Positions 29,106 through 37,291 are shown, counted from the stretch's first letter. The stretch is 64,000 bases of DNA from Sphingorhabdus sp. SMR4y (GCF_002218195.1 NZ_CP022336.1:1731001-1795000), one strand, 5' to 3'. The notes: generated by a model not told the origin, from the sequence alone. Numbers and translations: made by a program.

Positions 29106-29158
29106 AGGTTAACTCCATTCAGCCATTGTCGCCCGACATGACCAAATGGTGTTAACCT
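29106..29158 (-). terminator. Stem-loop between flp and cpaB (possible attenuator or mRNA stabiliser)
   Basis: The arms at 29106-29119 (AGGTTAACTCCATT) and 29145-29158 (AATGGTGTTAACCT) are inverted repeats pairing at 13 of 14 positions, separated by 25 bases. In the leftward transcript the stem follows the flp stop by 14 bases and is followed by ATTTTC, a weak T tract. A partial terminator here would give more pilin than assembly protein. The palindrome itself is certain; its function is inferred. Confidence 0.6.
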
Positions 29159-29172
29159 GTTTCAACCAACCG

Positions 29173-29358
29173 TTAGCAGTTGGTGGAGTTTGGAGTTTCG
29201 ATACAATCGGCCGCGCCGCTCATGGCACCTTCGATCGAATCGCCGAGTGCCACTGCAGCAAGCGCAATGCCCGAACCCACGATCGCCAGGATCAGCGCAT
29301 ATTCAGCTGCCGATGCACCGCTTTCGTCCATGGCAAAGTTTTTCAAGAATTTAGTCAT
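29173..29358 (-). CDS. flp: Flp/Fap-type major pilin
   Basis: A 61-residue prepilin: short basic leader MTKFLKNFAMDESG, predicted cleavage after Gly14, then ASAAEYALILAIVGSGIAL with Glu at +5 and Tyr at +6, as in Flp pilins. A short tail carries two Cys (DCIETPNSTNC) that could form a disulfide. It is the first gene of the Tad operon and the substrate of CpaA. The upstream region contains GATAAAC-type AT-rich sequence and a good ribosome site (ACGGGGATAA before the ATG). Confidence 0.95.
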   Translation of the reverse strand: MTKFLKNFAMDESGASAAEYALILAIVGSGIALAAVALGDSIEGAMSGAADCIETPNSTNC

Positions 29359-29714
29359 AGTTTATCCCCGTTATTCTGCCGAAACCATTTCCAGCATCTT
29401 TCACGTTCGTCGGGCGGGGGCTACCGAACGTCTGCGACCCGTGGTCGAAATAGAGACGACCGATGCAGCAAGTCCAACCCGTGAACAGCTACAAGTGAGG
29501 ACCTCGGCAGCTTTTTTGTCAATGGGGCATAAATAATCGCTTATTTACAGACGCTTAAGTAAATGTTTTGTTAACCAGTTAACCTTGGCCTTTAATTTCC
29601 ATCCGAATCAATATATTTCGTTGTATCCCAATGAGTTACTATAGTTATACCACTTTAGTTTAGTAGAGCGAGAATCTCTCTCCGAGTCGCCGGCGTGCCG
29701 ATCGTCCGATTCGA
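29359..29714. other. Intergenic region upstream of flp
   Basis: 356 bp without a gene. The part near flp is mixed; about 29520-29660 is AT-rich with the palindromic GGTTAACTGGTTAAC-type element (TTAA-N4-TTAA at about 29570-29584) and scattered TTAA half sites. It must hold the Tad operon promoter and the end of the leftward PAP2 gene's neighbour region. No perfect CtrA TTAA-N7-TTAA site was found. Confidence 0.6.
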
Positions 29715-30746
29715 TCATTCTCCGGAATCAGAAGTTTTTAATCTGTTGTTTTTGAGGAACAATCCTGCAGCGATCCAGATGATCGCAGTGGCAATGATGG
29801 CGACATAGCCATCGACGGCATAATGATATCCGAGATGGACAGAACCCAGTAAAATCATGCCGCAGTAAATGGTGGCAATGATGCCTAGCCAACGGGAAAC
29901 GCGCCAGCTGAACAGCGCGAACAGAAATGCTACGCTGACGTGCATGGATGGCATGGCGGAAATGCCCCGGCCCAGTCCGTGTTTTCCGGCAAGATATGAA
30001 TCGAGCAATTCCTTCTGCACGTCCAAAACAAACAGGGGATATTGGTCGTTCACGGCAATGAGATAGGCCATTTGATCCTGGAAGCGCGGATCGCCGATCA
30101 TCGGTTCGAGAAAACAAGGCCCGACCGAGGCAAGCCAGTTGGCCATGGCAACGCCGATGATAATCCAGCATGAGAGGAAAGATATGATCATTTGTTGCCG
30201 CAACTGTCGATTGCCCCGCCAGATACAGACCAGCGGAAAGGCGATATACAGGAGCAATATCCAGATCTGGTAGGCAATCGCGAAGACAAACGTGATCACT
30301 GGATAGCCGATGATCGGCTGGAGCAAGAGCCACGCGTCCTGACCGTGAAGCATGACATCCCAGCGGATGAATAGCGCATCCCAGGCATAGGGCTGAAGGA
30401 AGCCAACCAGCGACTTCAGCAACCCAAAACTCGGCAGGAACAGACAAACCGGCAAGATGAGCAGCAACGTCACGACCATATTGCGCATCACCGCCTCTAC
30501 TTCGCGGTTCGAGTTCAAATAAGCCAATGGGCGAACGGGGCGATCGATCACAAGCAGCCGGCCGAGCCAGAAAACACCGCAAATGAATATTCCGCAAGCC
30601 ACAAGAATGGTGTTGGTTAGAAAGGACTGAAAGCTAAGCCCCGGCAGATTATAATAGTTTCGGACAAGGCCGGTGCCCGCTGCAAATAACAGGCAAATCG
30701 CTATCGGAAGCCAATCACGCTTCAGTCCAGCGGCTATCAAATCCAT
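29715..30746 (-). CDS. PAP2-superfamily membrane enzyme, inositol-phosphoceramide-synthase/AUR1-like
   Basis: A 343-residue polytopic protein (about eight hydrophobic segments). The C-terminal PAP2 motifs are visible: MPSMHVSVAFLFALFSWR (C2, catalytic His) and GSVHLGYHYAVDGYVA (C3, His and Asp). The PSMH form and overall layout resemble the PAP2 group that includes AUR1/IPC-synthase-like enzymes and lipid phosphatases. It may therefore act on a phospholipid or polyprenyl head group in the inner membrane; the substrate is unknown. It has its own AT-rich promoter region and is not in an obvious operon. Confidence 0.8.
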   Translation of the reverse strand: MDLIAAGLKRDWLPIAICLLFAAGTGLVRNYYNLPGLSFQSFLTNTILVACGIFICGVFWLGRLLVIDRPVRPLAYLNSNREVEAVMRNMVVTLLLILPVCLFLPSFGLLKSLVGFLQPYAWDALFIRWDVMLHGQDAWLLLQPIIGYPVITFVFAIAYQIWILLLYIAFPLVCIWRGNRQLRQQMIISFLSCWIIIGVAMANWLASVGPCFLEPMIGDPRFQDQMAYLIAVNDQYPLFVLDVQKELLDSYLAGKHGLGRGISAMPSMHVSVAFLFALFSWRVSRWLGIIATIYCGMILLGSVHLGYHYAVDGYVAIIATAIIWIAAGLFLKNNRLKTSDSGE

Positions 30747-31011
30747 GGTATTCCCCCGACAGATTGCATCGATGGCTTCGCCATTTCATCGCAATGGCCT
30801 TGAATTATGAATAGCTATGCCATTGGAAGCCAGAACAATTTTGACGGTTGGAAATAATTTACTTGGCGGCCCGCTTCTCGTCGGATGCGTCAGCCTTGCG
30901 GTCTTTCCGATAGTAAGCAGGTCGCGCCCAAATCTTGTACGATACAATAGCAAAATCGGAGAACGCCCACCATGATGTTCACACTGGATGGGGCTCGGGC
31001 GCCGGTACATT

Positions 31012-31791
31012 CTAGCCGACCCGCACCCGCCGACGATAGGTCAGATTGACCCGGTCCGACAACAGCAGATAGGGTAACCAGACGGCCGCGCTGATCAAGA
31101 CCTTCTGCAGGTTTCCGATCAACAGTTCCGAGAGCGCGGTCGATACCGTGGCGGGGACATTTGGTGTCGCGGCGACCAGTTGCGCGATCGCCAGTTGCGA
31201 ACACAGATCAACGCCCCAGACCAGCAAGAGAAATCTCGGAAACCATGGCACATGGCGGATCGCCATCACAAAAGCGGTAATGTAGAGGCCGTTCATGACG
31301 ATAAGGTCGGCGGCCATCAGGGTGAACAAATCGCTGAACCATAAGGGCGGATGGCTGCCCAGCGCGGGAATGGCCATCAGGAATTCGATGCTGCGAAACG
31401 GTACGTTGATCAGCATGCCAATCACCAGCGAGGCCATCATACCTGTCGTTCCGAACAGCGGATGGCTGTTTGCTTCCAGACAGCTCAGCTCCCGCCATTT
31501 GCCATAGCGCGCCAGCCGTATCTCTGGCTGAGCGAACAGACCGTCGGCCGGGAAAACCCGCAGCAACAGGATCAGCACGGCAACCGGTGAGGCTATGACG
31601 AGGAAATAGGGTACGGCGGCAGCCACTGCCGACCATCCGAAAACAAATTCTGTCGCCGAAAATGCCAACCGCAGCCCGCAGGCAAAGCTCATCACCAAAA
31701 TCCATGCAATCGCGATCGTTTGCAGATTGCGATGTAAACTGCCCATGAGCGCGATGCTCTTCAGATTCAGTTTTTCAAACGTCTTGTCCAT
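31012..31791 (-). CDS. DUF2569-like multipass membrane protein
   Basis: About 260 residues with six or so hydrophobic helices. The C-terminal segment AAVWLPYLLLSDRVNLTYRR matches the conserved end of DUF2569 proteins (WxPYxxxSxRVxxTF). I start at the ATG at 31791 (MDKTFEKLNL) rather than the upstream in-frame ATG at 31839, whose extension is atypical. Function is unknown. Neighbours are a PAP2 enzyme and, beyond a gap, a glycosyltransferase, so an envelope role is possible. Confidence 0.7.
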   Translation of the reverse strand: MDKTFEKLNLKSIALMGSLHRNLQTIAIAWILVMSFACGLRLAFSATEFVFGWSAVAAAVPYFLVIASPVAVLILLLRVFPADGLFAQPEIRLARYGKWRELSCLEANSHPLFGTTGMMASLVIGMLINVPFRSIEFLMAIPALGSHPPLWFSDLFTLMAADLIVMNGLYITAFVMAIRHVPWFPRFLLLVWGVDLCSQLAIAQLVAATPNVPATVSTALSELLIGNLQKVLISAAVWLPYLLLSDRVNLTYRRRVRVG

Positions 31792-31839
31792 ATCTGACAC
31801 CTGTATTCCGAGACCATGGCTTAGCCCGAATACAAACAA

Positions 31840-32310
31840 TGCTCCAATTTGGTTAATGAAACTTTACTGTTCGCCGCTGGATAATTTGAGATCGATATTG
31901 CAATCATATTGCCGAGTTTTGGCTCAATCGGGGGAATTGTCAATGCGCGGCCAGCCTATCGTCATGCACATGCAACGGTACATCTTGCTGGTGAAGCCGC
32001 TTATCGCTCGCTGGGGTCCATTGGACGACGCAGTCGGCGCTGGATTTGCCCTCAGCTGAGCCCTCTCCGCTTTCGCGTCCGCCAGACCGGACAACGCCCT
32101 ATCCGCCATTGCCCCCCGAGCCGGCAGATGGATGAGCGCTTCATCGATCTGGTGGCATAGGCGCTGACGGGGAACAGCCGTTGGCCAGCTCGGCAATATA
32201 TCGCGTAGCTGGAGGAGACCATCTGGGTGCTGAGACAGGCGGCGGCCCCGACGGCGCCGACAAGCCATGGCTACGGTTACGCACGACGGGCGGTCGCGGT
32301 AGAATTGCGT
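31840..32310. other. Gene-poor stretch, possible gene remnant
   Basis: About 470 bp between two leftward genes. The first ~60 bp are AT-rich, probably the promoter of the DUF2569-like gene. From about 31940 to 32300 the DNA is GC-rich and codon-like on the + strand (QMDERFIDLVA, stop, ALTGNSRWPARQYIA, stop, LEETIWVLRQA), which looks like a coding remnant interrupted by in-frame stops. I do not recognise the family. Confidence 0.45.
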
Positions 32311-33195
32311 TTACCGCTGCTTACTCATTAGGGAAGCCATGCAATCACGATAGACTTCACGCCATAGCCTGACTGCCCTGCCAAGTTCCGTATCGAAATT
32401 TTCCGCTTTCATCGCGGCGACCGGATCCCATGGCTTATTCCATCCTGCGAAATGAAGAATTATGGCGTTATCAAGCGTCGCCGTCGTTTCAAATTCAACG
32501 AACTTTTTGACCAGAATATGATAATTATACTCAAAACCCAGATGCGCAATTTGCCCGTCAAATAATATATTGAAAATCGCCTGGTCGGTGTGGCCCGTCG
32601 TCCGGACCCCTTTGTCAAAAAGCTCCATCTGCCCAAGATAGCGCCGGTGATTATTTTCGGTTCTGATGATCCTGTCCATGACCATGAAACCGGCACCAAA
32701 TGTGCGGTCCAGAACAGCCTCTTCCGGCTCTGCTTCCGCGTAATGTTCTTTGGTCATCGCCTGGCCGAGATAATGATATTTATCACCGGCCGCCAACAAT
32801 GGAGCGGCGTTATCGAACAGGAGTGATTCTATGGATCCACGGAAGATCATGTCCGAATCAACATAGAAAAGTTTTTCAGCAGTGGTGAGCTGCAACAGAT
32901 CACCTTTGTAGAACGAGGATTGCCGTCGCGCCAGATCCGGGCGACGCGCGACGACCCGCGCAATGGCAGATTCGAGATCTCCGCCAATCCGTTGCACTCG
33001 CAGATCAGGATATAATGCGGTCAAATCCTGCTGAGCGCGTTGCTCCAGATCCTTGTGTAGAATGACAATCTGACCATCGAACCATGGGTTATGAGTCAGG
33101 AAGGAATGGATCATCGCCAATCCGCCCGGAACAAAATCCGGCGTGAGGACCGTAGCCAGACAATAACGGTTGTTCTTTTCAGACTCGATGATCAT
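32311..33195 (-). CDS. Glycosyltransferase, GT8-like (GT-A fold)
   Basis: A 294-residue soluble protein. The N-terminus YCLATVLTPDFVPGGLAMIH plus QIVILHKDLE is typical of GT8-like nucleotide-sugar binding. The metal-binding DxD is in KLFYVDSDMIFRGSIESLLF (about residues 110-130), and the C-terminal ILHFAGWNKPW (about 250) corresponds to the HxxGxxKPW motif of glycogenin/LgtC-type enzymes. It is divergently oriented to the peptide locus that starts at 33440, with about 245 bp between. It may act on lipopolysaccharide or exopolysaccharide; modification of the neighbouring peptides is possible but speculative. Confidence 0.85.
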   Translation of the reverse strand: MIIESEKNNRYCLATVLTPDFVPGGLAMIHSFLTHNPWFDGQIVILHKDLEQRAQQDLTALYPDLRVQRIGGDLESAIARVVARRPDLARRQSSFYKGDLLQLTTAEKLFYVDSDMIFRGSIESLLFDNAAPLLAAGDKYHYLGQAMTKEHYAEAEPEEAVLDRTFGAGFMVMDRIIRTENNHRRYLGQMELFDKGVRTTGHTDQAIFNILFDGQIAHLGFEYNYHILVKKFVEFETTATLDNAIILHFAGWNKPWDPVAAMKAENFDTELGRAVRLWREVYRDCMASLMSKQR

Positions 33196-33439
33196 GCTAT
33201 TCCATTATCCAGTCACAAATTCTCATCCGAAATATACCTGAAAGTTGAGGCCCAACAGCGATTGTCTATTGTTGTTGGTGAGCTGACATCTGCACGGACA
33301 GGCTCTAAACGGCCATTGAGATGGTGTAAATGATTCCAATCCGAATTTTGCCAATGGCTCCAGGGCCCCTTGTCGGCTGTCGATGTTTGTGTTAGCGACC
33401 GCAATGCATTGCAGTTTATAGAAAAAAGGGGTCTTCTAA

Positions 33440-33598
33440 GTGAAAAATAGAAATGATAATATCGGCAACGATCAGGCGACGACCGAATTGAAAACCTGGG
33501 AAAAGCCCAAGCTGGTTGTTTTCGAAGTGACCCCGGCAACCAAAGGGAAAGTCGCTACCTTTGTAACAGAGTTCAATGCGAGCTACGGAGTAAGCTAA
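33440..33598 (+). CDS. Lasso-like RiPP precursor peptide 1 (52 aa)
   Basis: GTG start at 33440, immediately after an in-frame TAA and 8 bases after AAGGGG, so this is the only good start. Leader: WEKPKLVVF carries the aromatic-x-x-P-x-L motif (W20, P23, L25) that PqqD-like B1 proteins recognise in lasso leaders. T34 is at -2 and G36 would be core residue 1. The core would be GKVATFVTEFNASYGVS with Glu at position 9, the correct spacing for a Gly1-Glu9 macrolactam, and it ends in Ser. The spacing from W20 to G36 (16) is close to that of paeninodin. It is followed on the same strand by beta-hydroxylase, HPr-kinase-like, PqqD-like and sulfotransferase genes. Seen: the motifs and spacing. Inferred: that it is a modified peptide. 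Confidence 0.72.
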   Translation: MKNRNDNIGNDQATTELKTWEKPKLVVFEVTPATKGKVATFVTEFNASYGVS

Positions 33599-33743
33599 CC
33601 GAAATCCAACGGCATTTGAAATATGTGCTGACAGGCTTGGCTGATCGGTGGTCAAACGCAGTTGGATTTTTTGCTTTCAGTTGCACATGATGCCCGATCC
33701 CAAGCCTGCAAAGTGCACGTAATATTTTTGTCCGGTATTGTGC

Positions 33744-34319
33744 ATGATTAAAGTTCCAAAGCCTGCGACAATATTGAATCTCGGTCCCGTTGACGCAAAC
33801 GCGATTATGGATCGGCTTTCGATGCTGTCTGATACGGCGTGGGAATCTGAAGACGCCGCAAAAGAAAATAAGTATCGCTGTTTTCAAAATACAAAACATA
33901 TAATTCATCGTTTCATCCCGAAAAATCGGGATCCTTTGATGAGTTATGACACGCGGGCATGGTTCATATGGAAAGATCTGCTCATGCCGATCATGGACCA
34001 TGCGACCCGCCAATATGGCTATAGAGAACGGGCCTATCCCAAAAGCATGTTTGCGCGTCTGGCTGCCGGGAAAGTGATCGAGCCGCATTGTGACGGCGCA
34101 GGCTCCCACCTACTGACTCATAAAATCCACATTCCGCTGGCCACAACCCCTGATGCCACTTTTCAGGTTGCCGGCGAGACATTTCACTTGCCCGCCGGAC
34201 ACGCCTTCGAAGTCAATAATATTGTGGAACATGGGGCGTTCAACCGCGGTCAGACAGACCGGATCCATTTCATTTTCGAGATGTATGATGCGTCGCAATT
34301 GTCTTCGCAAGCGGCATGA
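33744..34319 (+). CDS. Aspartyl/asparaginyl beta-hydroxylase-type Fe(II)/2-oxoglutarate dioxygenase
   Basis: A 191-residue protein of the Asp/Asn beta-hydroxylase (cupin) family. The iron ligands are visible in EPHCDGAGSHLLTHKIHIPL (H-x-D near 114-116) and a distal His in VEHGAFNRGQTDRIHFIFE (about 162), with the following Arg as the likely 2-oxoglutarate partner. Such enzymes hydroxylate the beta-carbon of Asp or Asn; relatives tailor lasso peptides. The predicted core of precursor 1 has one Asn (position 11); precursor 2's core has no Asp or Asn. I start at ATG 33744; a TTG two codons upstream is less likely. The stop overlaps the kinase-like gene by 4 bp (ATGA). Confidence 0.85.
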   Translation: MIKVPKPATILNLGPVDANAIMDRLSMLSDTAWESEDAAKENKYRCFQNTKHIIHRFIPKNRDPLMSYDTRAWFIWKDLLMPIMDHATRQYGYRERAYPKSMFARLAAGKVIEPHCDGAGSHLLTHKIHIPLATTPDATFQVAGETFHLPAGHAFEVNNIVEHGAFNRGQTDRIHFIFEMYDASQLSSQAA

Positions 34320-35293
34320 GCTTTAGCTATTCCGCTTACGGGCTCAATTTCCGGTCTGACATTAGCCTGCCATTTCAGCCGACCTCTCCCCGCGAAAAGG
34401 CCGACGTCACTGTAGAATTTGGAGAGATCCCGGAGGCCCTTGGCGCAGGCGCGGTTGCGTGGAGAAACTGGCAAGCGGACGACAGCGGCTTTTTGCTCTG
34501 TAACGACGGAATTCCGTGCATATTTGTTAGCGGCGGTGACACGATGATCATAGCGCCGCATTGCAAACCGTTTATCCAGGATATCATGGGCCAGATTCTG
34601 GGATCGGCCAGCGCCGGTCTGCTGCACCAAAGGCAGCATTTCCTCCTGCACTCAAGCGCCATTGCTACGGAGCGGGGTGCAGCGGCATTTGCGGGGCGAT
34701 CGGGCGCAGGAAAATCAACATTGCTGGCCGAATTCCTGAACCGGAAAGCTGTCGCCTTGTCGGACGATGTTCTGGCCATATCAACGCGAGATACCAGTCA
34801 AATCATTGCGTCACCCAGCTATCCCGTTCAGAAGCTTTGCGCCGATGTTCTGGAACGCAGCGGGAAGAACGCCGCCGAACTGCAGCCGATTTTGAACAAC
34901 CGGTCCAAATTTTATGCGCCGATTGAAGACTTTGCTCGAAAGCCTGCTCCCTTGCGGGCGATATTCTGCATGGAGGCTTGTGACGTGCAATCACCGGTCT
35001 TTGATATTGTGACACCCCAACAAGCTATGCCCCTGATCGCAAAAGCCAGTTATCGTAAGAAAATCGCTTATGCACTGGGCTTTGCAAAACAGCATTTTCA
35101 AAATGTCGAAAAGCTCGCCAGAAACGTAACGGTAATTCATGTCAGAAGACCGCGAGACATTGATAGCATCTCGCAAATCGCCGACATGGTCGAGGAAAGG
35201 CTTGCGACACTTCCAGCCCGCAAAATTCACGATGCCGCCCGTTCTTGTAAGTTAGAACATGCCGCGCTAGACAATTTTTCACCGCGATCCTGA
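34316..35293 (+). CDS. HPr-kinase-like protein (HprK-related, RiPP-associated)
   Basis: A 325-residue protein with the HPr kinase C-terminal fold: HSSAIATE (about 117), P-loop AGRSGAGKSTLLAEFL near 126-141, and the acidic pair in ALSDDVLAI (about 150). It lacks the regulatory N-terminal domain of true HPr kinase. Relatives in lasso clusters (for example PadeK of paeninodin) phosphorylate the C-terminal Ser of the precursor; here both candidate precursors end in Ser. It is coupled to the hydroxylase by a 4-bp overlap and precedes the PqqD-like gene by 36 bp. Confidence 0.87.
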   Translation: MSFSYSAYGLNFRSDISLPFQPTSPREKADVTVEFGEIPEALGAGAVAWRNWQADDSGFLLCNDGIPCIFVSGGDTMIIAPHCKPFIQDIMGQILGSASAGLLHQRQHFLLHSSAIATERGAAAFAGRSGAGKSTLLAEFLNRKAVALSDDVLAISTRDTSQIIASPSYPVQKLCADVLERSGKNAAELQPILNNRSKFYAPIEDFARKPAPLRAIFCMEACDVQSPVFDIVTPQQAMPLIAKASYRKKIAYALGFAKQHFQNVEKLARNVTVIHVRRPRDIDSISQIADMVEERLATLPARKIHDAARSCKLEHAALDNFSPRS

Positions 35294-35329
35294 AACTCAG
35301 GCGACCATTCTAGAACATCAGGGAGCTTT

Positions 35330-35632
35330 ATGACTATTCCAGAAAATTTGGACGATTCTGATATCTTTCGTCCGACAACAAAGGTTCTGTTGTCAGAGCT
35401 TGATGACGGAATTGTGATGATGGACGTCGATACCGCCGACTATCTGGCACTGAATCCGGTTTCATCACGCATATGGTCTTTGATTGGACAGGATCTCGCG
35501 CTTTGCGATATTTACGCAGAATTGCGCAAGGAATATCAGGTTGATCATGACACCTGCAGGAGCGAAGTGCGCGATTTTGTCGGAGATCTGCTCGACCGCG
35601 GATTCATCGAACATGTTTCAGCTCAGGCATAA
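35330..35632 (+). CDS. PqqD-like RiPP recognition protein (lasso B1-type)
   Basis: A 100-residue winged-helix protein of the PqqD family. Characteristic parts are DDGIVMMDVDTADYLALN, PVSSRIWSLIG and a C-terminal helix FVGDLLDRGFIEHV. PqqD domains bind the leader peptide and present it to the modifying enzymes; the discrete B1 form recognises YxxPxL leaders. It has a good ribosome site (GGGAGC) before ATG 35330 and sits 36 bp after the kinase-like gene and 8 bp before the sulfotransferase gene. Confidence 0.9.
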   Translation: MTIPENLDDSDIFRPTTKVLLSELDDGIVMMDVDTADYLALNPVSSRIWSLIGQDLALCDIYAELRKEYQVDHDTCRSEVRDFVGDLLDRGFIEHVSAQA

Positions 35633-35640
35633 GATATAGC

Positions 35641-36495
35641 GTGACTAACGTTCAGGATCAGACATCCGGTGTTTTGAGACGATCCGGCCGATTTTTCGGT
35701 GCACAGAATGATCTGCCGAACAGGGTCAAGACGCATCTTTTCATCCTCTGTCCGAATAACAGTGGCTCGACCTATCTGGAACGGGTTATTGCAGAATGCG
35801 AACAGGTCTGGTCCCTGCAACGTGAAGGCCAGCATATTTTCGGATTTTCCGGCCCGACGAGCCGAAAAACCAACACATCTCTGGCGTGGAATGCCAAGCC
35901 GGAAACGGCTGAATTATTTTCGGACGCGGCAAATTATCCAAGTTGGGAAAGCACAAAGAAGGCCTGGTATTTTCAGGCAACAGCCAAAAGCCCGAACGCC
36001 GTTGTCTTTCTTACCAAATCGCCGCCGTTCCTTCTGATCCCGCAAATTTTGCAAGATAATTTTGACAATACCAAGTTTATTTTCATGGTGCGCAATCCAT
36101 ATGCTGTGGCGGAAGGTATCGGGCGACGCCGGCCCGAGATGGCACCCGACAGACAGTCCTGTCTCAAATTGGCGGCCGATCATATCGTAGCCTGCATGAA
36201 GTCCCAGCGAGACAATATCAGGCGATATCCTGACAATAGCATTTTCTTCAGATATGAAGACATGTGCCAATCGCCCGAAGAAACGGCCGACAACATTCGG
36301 ACATTGATACCGGAACTCTCCGATCTGGCGTTTGACGACATCATCACGGTAAAAAATTACCGGCAACATTTGCACAATTTCAATGACGAGCAAATCGCCC
36401 GGCTTTCAGACAGCGACATTGCCTGCCTGAACCAGACCTTCCAGAGGGAAAAGTCAGTATTCGAGCATTTTGGCTATGAAATTATTGCAAGTTGA
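35641..36495 (+). CDS. PAPS-dependent sulfotransferase
   Basis: A 284-residue protein starting at GTG 35641, 8 bp after the PqqD-like stop. The 5'-phosphosulfate loop is PNNSGSTYLERVI (about 38-50) and the 3'-phosphate binding segment is KFIFMVRNPYAVAEGIG (about 143-160). FFRYEDMCQSPEETADNIR is typical of the C-terminal part. It should move sulfate from PAPS to a hydroxyl or amine. In this operon a peptide hydroxyl (Ser, Thr, Tyr, or the hydroxyl made by the neighbouring dioxygenase) is a reasonable but unproven target. Confidence 0.85.
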   Translation: MTNVQDQTSGVLRRSGRFFGAQNDLPNRVKTHLFILCPNNSGSTYLERVIAECEQVWSLQREGQHIFGFSGPTSRKTNTSLAWNAKPETAELFSDAANYPSWESTKKAWYFQATAKSPNAVVFLTKSPPFLLIPQILQDNFDNTKFIFMVRNPYAVAEGIGRRRPEMAPDRQSCLKLAADHIVACMKSQRDNIRRYPDNSIFFRYEDMCQSPEETADNIRTLIPELSDLAFDDIITVKNYRQHLHNFNDEQIARLSDSDIACLNQTFQREKSVFEHFGYEIIAS

Positions 36496-36583
36496 AATGG
36501 TTGCATATGTTTGCCGTCGCTGATGCCGGAACATATTCAAGATTATACTATCGAATTGGCGTTGCAGCCATCCGGACTCCACT

Positions 36584-37291
36584 TTGCACATCTCAAATCG
36601 GATGCATCCAGCTTTCGAATTAGAGGAATCCATTGAAAGTGCAAAAAGCGGATTGACCCGACATAAAACCGGATGCAACTTAGACTTTGAAGTATCTACA
36701 TTTTTAGACAGGCCAGCGGTGCCTAGCAAAGGGCTGAAAACAGTGAAACAGCCAGAACTAGCCGATAAAACGGCAGATCAAGCAACACAGCTTTGTACAA
36801 ATTGCGGTATTTGCTGCGATGGAAGTATTTTTAATTCTGCCAGATTGGTGCCGGAAGATGGTGCCGTCACAAGTCCATTGCGAACTTCTTCGGACGACGG
36901 AGACGACGGCTTATATTTAAAAATACCGTGCGCCGCCCTCGACAATTCACGAAAATGCAGCGTTTACCCGAACCGGCCGGAAATATGCGGGAGCTTTCGC
37001 TGTGCACTTTTGCGCAAGCTTGATGCTGGCACCATATCATTGTCTAGTGCGCGGAAAAAAGTTGAGCTCGCTCTAGAACAACGTGAAAAAACACTCGAAA
37101 TTGTCAGGCAGTTTGTTGCTGTCGAAGATCGTGATCTGCGCGCAATCCATCGGGAATACCTGAATTTAGGAGACGATCCCGAATCGGACAATCAACGTTT
37201 ATATAAAGAAGGTCAGCTCTTGCTGAACGCACTAAGGCGTTATCTGCGTAAGAATTTTCACCCTAACAGTAGATTTCTCGAAAAGACATAG
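36584..37291 (+). CDS. YkgJ-like CxxCxxCC cysteine-cluster protein
   Basis: Up to 235 residues. The zinc/iron-chelating YkgJ signature is CTNCGICCDGSIF (about 71-83), followed by CAALDNSRKCSVYPNRPEIC and FRCALLRKL, giving about eight Cys in the usual spacing. The C-terminal ~85 residues are helical. The start is uncertain: TTG 36584 or ATG 36599 give a non-conserved N-terminus, and GTG 36744, preceded by AAAGGG, is a good alternative. The gene is visibly AT-richer than the Tad genes. It follows the sulfotransferase by 88 bp on the same strand and faces precursor 2. Relatives are often of unknown function; some occur with peptide-modifying genes. Confidence 0.8.
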   Translation: MHISNRMHPAFELEESIESAKSGLTRHKTGCNLDFEVSTFLDRPAVPSKGLKTVKQPELADKTADQATQLCTNCGICCDGSIFNSARLVPEDGAVTSPLRTSSDDGDDGLYLKIPCAALDNSRKCSVYPNRPEICGSFRCALLRKLDAGTISLSSARKKVELALEQREKTLEIVRQFVAVEDRDLRAIHREYLNLGDDPESDNQRLYKEGQLLLNALRRYLRKNFHPNSRFLEKT

